Origin: a virus | Strand: one strand, 5' to 3' | Virus record (IMG/VR): IMGVR_UViG_3300025093_000135 | Location: 1 to 22,800 of that record | Length of the DNA stretch: 22,800 nt | Shown: in pieces, positions 14,151-21,800 of the stretch | Numbering within the stretch: the first letter of the stretch is position 1 | Layout of the letters: each line of letters begins with the position of its first letter | Made by a program: the position numbers and the translations under genes | The notes under the pieces: model-generated | What the model was told of the DNA's origin: nothing | The model's database searches: none | Seen by the model: the letters and a program-made list of their open reading frames with translations, nothing else

Positions 14151-14765
14151 ATGATACAAATTAAATCTTTATATAAAGACTATGTTCAAAAGAGTAGATT
14201 ATTTTTATATCCTACTCTTGGGATTCCTCGTGGTGTAAGTGTTACTCCTATTCAAACATATATGGAATGGGAGGGACTCTACACTGTTAAAGATTGTAAA
14301 TTAATTGCTGTATATCATCTAAGGAATGATCCAACATTTAAACATTTTGAAAGCAAAAAGCTTTTAGATAATTTTAGATTTGATGATTTCATTCAACTAG
14401 AGGATAATAAAGGAGCATATGTATTTGATTTTACAGATACTAAGTCAAACTATGATAAAATAGTAAAGGGGGAATATTCAAAATTAGAACCTCGCTATAA
14501 GTACTCAGTGCTTGACTTCTTTAAAAATCATCGTGCTCATCATGCATATATTGAGAGTTATTTATATCCAGAGAAATACTTTACAATGTACTCTGATTTA
14601 TTAAATGTAGATACTAAGTTGCTACATGAGGTTGGAGAGCTCTGCTCAAAGCCTAATTTTACAGATGAATCAAATGAGATGACAACTGAAGTATTGTCTG
14701 CAGAAATAAAAATTATGAATTCTGATACTATTAACTTAAATTTACCAGATAAACCAACTAAATAA
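14151..14765 (+). CDS. Conserved phage hypothetical protein, 204 aa
   Basis: The N-terminus has LYKDYVQKSRLFLYPTLGIPRG followed by SVTPIQTYMEWEGLY, a strongly patterned start that I recall from unnamed proteins of large Bacteroidota and other phages. The middle contains ESKKLLDNFRFDDF and a HRAHHAYIESYLYPEKYF segment rich in His and Tyr. No catalytic signature is identifiable. The gene sits between the nuclease and PolB with short spacers (12 nt and 2 nt), so it is expressed with the replication genes. Function unknown. Confidence 0.65.
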   Translation: MIQIKSLYKDYVQKSRLFLYPTLGIPRGVSVTPIQTYMEWEGLYTVKDCKLIAVYHLRNDPTFKHFESKKLLDNFRFDDFIQLEDNKGAYVFDFTDTKSNYDKIVKGEYSKLEPRYKYSVLDFFKNHRAHHAYIESYLYPEKYFTMYSDLLNVDTKLLHEVGELCSKPNFTDESNEMTTEVLSAEIKIMNSDTINLNLPDKPTK

Positions 14766-14767
14766 TT

Positions 14768-15220
14768 ATGGCAGAATACGGTAAAAATATGCGTCTATAT
14801 ACCTCTTATTGGGGAGAAAGTAAAACTTTTAAGCTTATGCCTGTGGTAGAAAGCTGTCCCTATGTAGAAGCTATATATGATCCTCTAACAGATATGCTAG
14901 TTGTTATTAGCAAAAATCAAAAGCAAAATCTACAACTAGTACCTAGGTTAGATGAGAACGGTAATAAAGTAAAATCAACCAAGCCAAAGCAAAACAACAT
15001 TCCCTACAAGGAGCAAAGAGTTACCATGGATGTTCTCCAAGAACACTACTTAATTGATAGAGAAGAACAAGAGAATTTTCTTATGAAGTTTGCTGTAAAC
15101 ATGGACAGTTATGACTATGAGCAGTTCTTTAAAAAAGATGAAGCAGAACTTGTTATTCCAGAAGCAACTCCACTTGTAGACGATAAAGGTGTTCCTTTGA
15201 AGCCCATTACTTCAAAGTAA
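14768..15220 (+). CDS. Conserved phage hypothetical protein, 150 aa
   Basis: A small protein with aromatic N-terminus (MRLYTSYWGESKTFKLMP), a strand pair YVEAIYDPLTDMLVVIS, then a basic linker (NKVKSTKPKQNNIPYKEQR) and an acidic helical part (EHYLIDREEQENFLMKFAVN). It begins 2 nt after the preceding gene and probably works with it. Nothing identifies a function. It is the last gene of its block, ending 17 nt before the hairpin terminator at 15238-15267. Confidence 0.65.
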   Translation: MAEYGKNMRLYTSYWGESKTFKLMPVVESCPYVEAIYDPLTDMLVVISKNQKQNLQLVPRLDENGNKVKSTKPKQNNIPYKEQRVTMDVLQEHYLIDREEQENFLMKFAVNMDSYDYEQFFKKDEAELVIPEATPLVDDKGVPLKPITSK

Positions 15221-15237
15221 CCGTCTAGCACATAGAA

Positions 15238-15267
15238 GGAGAGTTTAGCATAAGCTCTCCTTTTTTT
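15238..15267 (+). terminator. Rho-independent terminator or attenuator before PolB
   Basis: GGAGAGTTTA (15238-15247) pairs with TAAGCTCTCC (15251-15260), ten pairs with one G-U, GCA loop, followed by seven T residues. It is the best formed intrinsic terminator on the plus strand. The PolB start codon lies 19 nt after the T-run. Confidence 0.8.
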
Positions 15268-15286
15268 GGCTTTAAACATTATTAAT

Positions 15287-17275
15287 ATGAATCATTGGGT
15301 ATATGATTATGAGACCTTGAAGAATTGTTTCTTAGGTGTCTTTGAACATTATAAGACAGATGAGGTTAAGGTTTTCACAATTTGCAAGTACCGCAATGAT
15401 TCAGAAGACCTGATTGATTTCTTCAAGCAGAATATACAGTTTAATGAATGGCACATAGGTTTCAACTGTATCTCTTTTGATGCTCAAATAACTCAGTATA
15501 TTATAAAGAATGCTGATGGGTTATTAGAGTTAGATGCAGAAGAAGCTGCAAATGCTATATATGGAAAAGCTCAGGATTGTATAGATAGACAAGACAAAAA
15601 AGAGTGGCAAGAGTACACTGAAAGACAAATAAGAATAAGACAGATAGATATATTTAAGCTGAATCACTGGGACAACCCAGCCAAAAGATCCAGCTTAAAG
15701 TGGATACAGTTTTCTATGGATTGGTATAATGTACAAGATATGCCTATTCATCATGCTGATGGCATACATTCAATTGATGATTTAAAGATGGTAGCATCTT
15801 ATTGTAGGAATGATGTCAAGAGTACTAAGGAAATATACAATAGATCAAAACAACAAATAAAACTTAGATTAGACTTAACCAAAGAGTATAGGATAAATTT
15901 AAACAGTGCTTCTGAGCCCAGGATATCAAAGGAAATATTTATGTATTTCTTATGCAAGGCTACAGGTGCAAAGAAGGGTTATATTAAAAATCTTAGGACA
16001 TATAGACAGGAGATAGTTTGTAAAGACTTGCTTCTAGACTACATAAGTTTTGATAAAAATCTAACTCAGTTCAATGAGCTAAAAGAACTGTTTAATAATC
16101 TTGTAATTTACAATGGTGAGACTAAGGGTAGTTTTAAGCACTCTATAAAATATAGAGGTGTTAAAACAGATTTTGGTCTTGGTGGTGTACATGGAGCAAA
16201 GAGAGGTATATATGAGTCAGGTAATGGTATGATTATTATGTCATCAGATGTTACTAGCTTTTATCCAAACCTTGCTATTCAAAATAAATGGTCTCCAGCA
16301 CACTTGCCAAAAGATATATTTTGTGAGCAGTATGAATGGTTCTTCAAAGAAAGAAAGAAGATACCTAAATCTGATCCTAGAAACTATGTATATAAGATTA
16401 TACTGAATGCAACTTATGGTTTAAGTAATGAGGAGAATAGCTTTCTCTATGATCCAGAATTAACAATGCGTATAACTATCAATGGTCAGCTAAGTCTTAT
16501 GATGTTATATGCTATGCTTCTAGAAAATGTACCAGGTGCAATTCCAATCATGCAGAATACAGATGGTCTAGAAACAATGATTCCTGAAAATCAGCAGGAA
16601 AAATATCTAGACATATGTAAGGAGTGGGAGGACTTAACCAATCTAAATCTAGAACATGACACCTATCTAAAGATGATCGTGCCTGATGTAAATAATTACA
16701 TAGCACTTCATAATTACAAAGAGATATCTCTTGATGAATATGAAAAATTATCTAAAGATGGAGTAAGTATTGTTAAGAAAGAAGATGGTAAAGCTTATCA
16801 CGCTAAGACTAAATGCAAAGGTAGATTTGAATTTCCAAAAGCTCTTCATAAAAACAAAAGCTATCAGGTAGTTTCAAAAGCTCTTTATCATTATTTTCTA
16901 AATGGTGTTGAACCAGAGGACTACATAAAGAGTAATAGGAACATATTTGAATATTGTGCAGGTGTTAGAATAAAAGGCAATTGGCAGTTCAAGCAGACAT
17001 GTGTTATTAATGGAGATGTGACCAGTGAGGATATGCAAAAGACAATCAGGTATTATGTATCCAAACAAGGTTGTAAGATTATTAAAGAAAATAAATCAGA
17101 TAAACGTGTAATTCAAGTAGAAGCAGGAAGATGGCTACAAACTGTTTATAATGAGCATGTAGACATTCCGTGGGATGAGTATGATATAGATGAAAGATTC
17201 TACATTGAAAAGATTAACAAAGAAATAAAAGCTCTCGTTCCAGAGAAGTTTGACTTACAAATCAAAATGTTTTAA
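15287..17275 (+). CDS. DNA polymerase, family B, with 3'-5' exonuclease
   Basis: I use the ATG at 15287 (MNHWVYDYETL); an alternative TTG at 15266 lies inside the terminator T-run. The exonuclease domain has Exo I YDYETL (Asp7, Glu9), Exo II HIGFNCISFDAQ and Exo III YCRNDVKS. The polymerase domain has motif A SSDVTSFYPNLAI (Asp321), motif B KIILNATYGLSNE (Lys370) and motif C MQNTDGLET (Asp426, NTDG for the usual DTDS). All catalytic Asp residues are present, so both activities are expected. The length of 662 aa is short for T4-like enzymes and nearer to compact phage PolB. It replicates the phage genome with the helicase and primase encoded upstream. Confidence 0.9.
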   Translation: MNHWVYDYETLKNCFLGVFEHYKTDEVKVFTICKYRNDSEDLIDFFKQNIQFNEWHIGFNCISFDAQITQYIIKNADGLLELDAEEAANAIYGKAQDCIDRQDKKEWQEYTERQIRIRQIDIFKLNHWDNPAKRSSLKWIQFSMDWYNVQDMPIHHADGIHSIDDLKMVASYCRNDVKSTKEIYNRSKQQIKLRLDLTKEYRINLNSASEPRISKEIFMYFLCKATGAKKGYIKNLRTYRQEIVCKDLLLDYISFDKNLTQFNELKELFNNLVIYNGETKGSFKHSIKYRGVKTDFGLGGVHGAKRGIYESGNGMIIMSSDVTSFYPNLAIQNKWSPAHLPKDIFCEQYEWFFKERKKIPKSDPRNYVYKIILNATYGLSNEENSFLYDPELTMRITINGQLSLMMLYAMLLENVPGAIPIMQNTDGLETMIPENQQEKYLDICKEWEDLTNLNLEHDTYLKMIVPDVNNYIALHNYKEISLDEYEKLSKDGVSIVKKEDGKAYHAKTKCKGRFEFPKALHKNKSYQVVSKALYHYFLNGVEPEDYIKSNRNIFEYCAGVRIKGNWQFKQTCVINGDVTSEDMQKTIRYYVSKQGCKIIKENKSDKRVIQVEAGRWLQTVYNEHVDIPWDEYDIDERFYIEKINKEIKALVPEKFDLQIKMF

Positions 17276-17276
17276 T

Positions 17277-18590
17277 ATGATAACAAGAAGAACAGATTTC
17301 ACAACAACTAAGAGTGTGTTGTTGAATCAACCGTTGCCACTAGCAACGGAAACTTATGCAGTTATTTCTAACCAGTTCATTATGAATAAGTTAGAAAAGC
17401 TGTTTAAAAATAATAACTTTGAAATAAAGAGAGAGTTATATGCTGCTTATAATAACAATGATGTGGCTATAGGTAAGTATATAATCCAACACAGTGGAGA
17501 TGAAGACATGTCAATGCTATTCTATTTTGTAAACTCTTATGATAAGACAAACAGATTTAGATGTGGTATTGGTGCTATTGTCAATGAGAATGATGCAGTA
17601 ATAGTAAGTGATTCAGCAAACTATAGCAGGATCCATAAGGGTACAGCATTAGAAGATGCTGAATCTTGTATGGTGTCTCAAATTACTGCAGCTGGTAATG
17701 CATTCAATGCTCTTGTAAAGCACAAAGAAGCAATGAAGACTATTGAGTTTACAGATGAACAGTTTTATGCTCTAGTTTCTGAGTTATACTTTAAAGATTT
17801 GATTTCAATCAGACAAGTATCAACTATTAAACAAGAGTTTAAAACCCCATCTTATGCATATGTAACAGGTGAGAAAAATCTATGGACGTTGTATAACCAC
17901 ATCCAGGTAGCACTTAAGAAAACACATGCTAAAGATTCTATTGCTAACTCAAGACTTGTTCATTACTATGTTTGTAACAAGTACAAGATACTTACACACC
18001 CAATAGTTCTTGGAATACAAACTCCTCAGACTCAACAAGTTGAGACAGAAGAAAACTTTGTAGATCCAAATCAAACAAATCTTTTAGATGAAATAGAACA
18101 TCTTGAAACAACTCAAGAAGATCTAGATCAGCAAATAGAAGAAACAATTGGAAAGACTGTAGAGGAAACAATATCTGAAACTGCATCTCTTGTAAGAGAA
18201 ATGTTAGATGATGATATGAGCTCTTGTCCAGATGAGGAAGATGAGCCTGATGAAGGTAACACAAGAATCATTGAGGAGATGCAAGCTGATGAAGAAGCTG
18301 ATATGATCAAGAATGAAGAGATCATAGAGGAGAGAGAAGAAGAGGATCAAGTAACTAGTTTCTTAGATGAATCTGAAGTTTTAATAGATGAAACAACAGA
18401 TGAAGAAGATAGAGTTACTGAAGCTACTAGTGAAGAAGAAACACTAGAGCAGAAAATAGCTAATGTTTTAGAAGATGTATATGAGATAGATTCAGAGGGA
18501 TTTGAATATGAGGAGAAAGATGATGAATATATAGTTACTACTGCAGGTGGTGACACTCTGTACTTTGATAAAGCAGATTTTGTAGAATAG
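17277..18590 (+). CDS. DUF932-like phage protein with acidic C-terminal tail, 437 aa
   Basis: I use the ATG at 17277, one nt after the PolB stop; the TTG at 17250 is inside PolB. Residues 1-250 match the DUF932 type of phage/plasmid protein: LLNQPLPLATETYAVIS, MLFYFVNSYDKTNRFRCGIGA, HKGTALEDAESC and LWTLYNHIQVALKKTH. Residues about 265-425 are very rich in Glu and Asp and probably disordered. DUF932 proteins have no established reaction. Such acidic tails often mimic DNA or recruit partners (inference). Tandem hairpins occur near the 5' end (17302-17349). It is tightly linked to PolB. Confidence 0.72.
   Translation: MITRRTDFTTTKSVLLNQPLPLATETYAVISNQFIMNKLEKLFKNNNFEIKRELYAAYNNNDVAIGKYIIQHSGDEDMSMLFYFVNSYDKTNRFRCGIGAIVNENDAVIVSDSANYSRIHKGTALEDAESCMVSQITAAGNAFNALVKHKEAMKTIEFTDEQFYALVSELYFKDLISIRQVSTIKQEFKTPSYAYVTGEKNLWTLYNHIQVALKKTHAKDSIANSRLVHYYVCNKYKILTHPIVLGIQTPQTQQVETEENFVDPNQTNLLDEIEHLETTQEDLDQQIEETIGKTVEETISETASLVREMLDDDMSSCPDEEDEPDEGNTRIIEEMQADEEADMIKNEEIIEEREEEDQVTSFLDESEVLIDETTDEEDRVTEATSEEETLEQKIANVLEDVYEIDSEGFEYEEKDDEYIVTTAGGDTLYFDKADFVE
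17302..17349 (+). repeat. Two adjacent 7-bp inverted repeats in the 5' end of the DUF932-like gene
   Basis: CAACAAC (17302-17308) pairs with GTTGTTG (17318-17324), and CCGTTGC (17331-17337) pairs with GCAACGG (17343-17349, loop CACTA). Both are perfect and side by side, 25-73 nt after the start codon. They could slow or regulate translation, or be coincidental. Confidence 0.35.
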
Positions 18591-18595
18591 TAGAA

Positions 18596-18611
18596 GGGGG
18601 AGCAATCCCCC
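18596..18611 (+). other. GC-rich hairpin before the 61-aa gene
   Basis: GGGGGA and TCCCCC form a perfect 6-bp stem with a GCAA tetraloop (GNRA type). There is no T-run, so it is not a classical terminator. It begins 5 nt after the preceding stop and ends 21 nt before the ATG at 18633. Confidence 0.5.
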
Positions 18612-18632
18612 AACTACATAATAATTGTAAAT

Positions 18633-18818
18633 ATGAATAAGTATCTAACAGGCAAGCTAAATGGTAAGGAAATACATATAACATATGTATCTGGGGATTT
18701 AAAGTGGGTCCTAGCAACCTATGATACTGAAAATCACAGAGGCTTATTTAAACTAAATGCTAGTGATCTAAACATGGAAGCTAGCAAATTAGAAAAGCTT
18801 GTCGATAAATATGAATAA
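18633..18818 (+). CDS. Hypothetical protein, 61 aa
   Basis: A small polar protein with an N-terminal beta-hairpin-like part (YLTGKLNGKEIHITYV, LKWVLATYD) and a C-terminal helix (MEASKLEKLVDKYE). No membrane segment or known motif. It is the last rightward gene before the convergent terminator at 18822-18851. No Shine-Dalgarno site is seen; the leader is A/T-rich. Function unknown. Confidence 0.6.
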   Translation: MNKYLTGKLNGKEIHITYVSGDLKWVLATYDTENHRGLFKLNASDLNMEASKLEKLVDKYE

Positions 18819-18821
18819 ATT

Positions 18822-18851
18822 AAAGGGGGTTTTATACCCCCCTTTTTTTTT
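18822..18851. terminator. Bidirectional terminator at the convergent junction
   Basis: A G5/C5 stem (GGGGG at 18825-18829 with CCCCC within 18837-18842) is flanked by AAA and by nine T residues (18843-18851). It sits between the rightward gene ending at 18818 and the leftward gene ending at 18850. The T-run is strong for rightward transcripts; leftward transcripts get a weaker TTTAATTT. It marks the end of the replication block. Confidence 0.8.
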
Positions 18852-21800
18852 ACTTGGCTTTAGACATAGCCTGAGCAGTAGTGATGCCTTTCATACCCTT
18901 GGCAGGATCTAAGCTACTACCAGTTAGACCAAGCATTCTACCAAACTGAGCCCATACTTTATTACCCCCTTCTTGTTGCCAAGCATAAGGACCTACTGTT
19001 CTTTTATAGTAAGACTTAGTACCGCCAGTTGCTATATCATAAGAGTTTTCAATAATCTGTTTATAACTCATAACTGTTGGACCAAATACAATTGACTTCA
19101 AATCTAACATGCTAGTTAGTGAGCTTAATCCCATACTTGGTAAAGGAATGAATTGTTCGTTCTCAGTTCTTATATTATACAGTAATAGTAGAGAATGATT
19201 CTCAAGCCAGCCTCCAATATTAAATGGTCTATCCATATCTGCATTAGTCATAAAGAATGGTAGAGCCCCACTCTTTTCTCTAAGCTTAGCAAATCTTTCT
19301 TCATCATCAGGATCCCACCCAAGCAACGCACTCATAAGAATTGGTAATGATATAAGCATTCCTACTTCAGTTATAACTTTTAGAGCAGCAGATTTTTCTT
19401 CTGCATTCATATATGGCAAGTTAGCACCTAATTTAGATACTGTTTCTCCTGCTGTTTTTAGGAACTGAACATAGTATCCCATTTGTACATCACCCATTCC
19501 AGGATTAAGTCTTGGTTTTGGATCCCAGATGCTACCAGAAAAGCCATACCTGTTAACCATCATACTAGTAAAGTATCTTCTCAAGTAAGATAAGAATCTA
19601 AAAGCTAGATATCTTTGTGCTTCAGGTTGATCAAACTTTGCATAAGTACCCTGCAGATTATTCATAACCTGCTGCATCTTATTCTTGTAGAAGTTAAACT
19701 CACTATTCTTAATAGTAATAGTCTTAGCCTCATCAATTTTACTCTGATGATAACTCTTGATGTTCTCAATTTTATCCTTTAACAGCTGTTCTTCTTCAGG
19801 AGTTTTAGCTGTAGACACATCCACGTTAGCAACCTTCTCATCTCTTTCTTTCTCAATCTTAGCAACCTTTTCATTAATGTTGTCAATTGAATATTTTCTA
19901 AAGACCTCATCTACATCTTCCTTTGGGATATTATATTTTTCAGCTATTTGCTCAAAAGTTTCACCATCCTGCATAAGATGTTCAGTTGAAGTATTATTCC
20001 ATCTAACATCAATGCCTTGCTTTAATACAATTTGTTTATCCTCATTCAACTCCCAAGCATCAACATAGTTCAGTTGTTTCTTTGTACCATCGCTTAAAAC
20101 CTGGTCAACTTTTTGTCTATACATCATACCACCAAATATTTGCGTGGTTGCTTGAAGTTCTACCCATTTACGTGGAGAGTATAACCAACTAAACTCAGCA
20201 GTATCTTTTAAAACAGTTCTAGATAAACCTTCACCAAACTTATCAGCAAATCTGTCCTGAGATGGATCAAAAATTTCCATGATCTGCTGCCTTAAAGATT
20301 TGGGCCCTTTTTTATAAAGCTGGTTATTAAAACTTAATTCAGCCATTGTAGTATAAGACCAAGCATTTCCTTTTTGAAATTCAATATGATTATAGTATTT
20401 TCCTGCTGATGCTTCAATCATTCCCTGGAATTTTGCACCGTAGGAGTTTTTCAAAGCAGATGGAATGTTTAATGCAAAGAATCCAAAAGATGCTCTACTA
20501 AAAAGCTTATTAGCAAAGTTATTTAGAAATACAGAATTAGCACCAGCACCTGTCATTGTCTCACCTTCAAATTCTCTAGCAATAAAATTATCAATAGCTT
20601 TCTCCCTCACACTCTTAGTCCCTTTCTTATTCTTAGGTAAGAACTTTAATATGTTTCTATTAAGCCAAGTTTCTTTATTCACTTTAAGTGGATCCTTTAT
20701 CTGACCAGTTCTTTTAACAACACTTTGTATTGCCTCAGCAGCAGGAGATGCTTTAATCAGAGCTTTTTGTCTTTCAGCAGAAAGCATATATCTCATCATA
20801 GAAGTAGTAATATCCGTGGATACATCACCTATGTCTATATCATATAAGCCAGAGATTGGTACACTAGTCTGCTCATTATCAAACATATCTGCTCTAATCA
20901 AGTTAAATTCATCTTGATAATTGAATCCGCTTTCAGCATCATCTGCAGTTCTCCTGAAAAAGTCTTTAACACGTTGAGCCCAAATAGTAAGTGCATTAAC
21001 TCTTTTCTTAGCTCTACCTTTTACAGATGTTGTTTGCCATACCTCAAGATTAGACTTTCTATATCTAGGCATATCAAGATAAAGCCTGCTTCTATAGTTT
21101 AATCCTTTTTGGTTTTCTAGATGATGCTCTTTAAGTTTTTCCAGTAACTCAAATAAAGGTTTGTTATTCTCCTTCATTTCATAGTACTTCTCATTTATGT
21201 ACTTTGTGTTTTCAGGATCTACTTCATCTTTACCTCTAGGTAACCATTGACCTCTATTGTCCACAGTTTCACCTACTACTCTAGGAGTTCTAAACTTAGA
21301 CTTTAAAACACTTGCATAGTATTTTCTAGCAGGAAGACCCATTACAGTTTCCTCTTCCCCTTTACTATTTACAATTGTATGTGTCTCATAATACTTTTCA
21401 TCAGATGGTTTAGTTACAGTCCAAGCATATGTTGGTTTATACTCTGTTACTTCTACTCCTTTTCTGCTTCCTTCAACACGTTTAAAAAAAGTTTTAGACA
21501 TGTGATTTGTGGTAAACCATTTACTGAATTCAGGTGATTGTGATTTTAAATATGCTACAAGACTTTCATTAGTGAGTATAAGATTAACATTAGATTTATT
21601 AATACTTGTGTTCTCTCCTAGAACTGCCTGTATCTCACCTAAAGCCTCTTCATTGAATCTAGTTACAAAATTATTAAATGTATCTACATAGTCATCTGTT
21701 ACAGATGAGCTCATCATTTCTGCAAGCTGATTATAAAGTTTATTGAGAGTATCAATGTCTTCTTTACTCAACTTATCTCCTCTAAGCTCATTTAGTTTAG

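Noticed and set aside
15266-15286. TTG start for PolB at 15266
   Set aside because: It is within the T-run of the terminator; ATG 15287 places the Exo I motif right at the N-terminus, as expected.
17250-17276. TTG start for the DUF932-like protein
   Set aside because: It overlaps the PolB C-terminus and adds residues unlike the family; ATG 17277 is one nt after the PolB stop.
17992-18613. Ser/Leu-rich antisense ORFs opposite the acidic tail
   Set aside because: They are the reverse translation of Glu/Asp-rich codons and have no independent start signals or motifs.
19757-21691. Rightward ORFs opposite the giant leftward gene
   Set aside because: They are short, overlap the clear leftward frame, and show only antisense-type composition.
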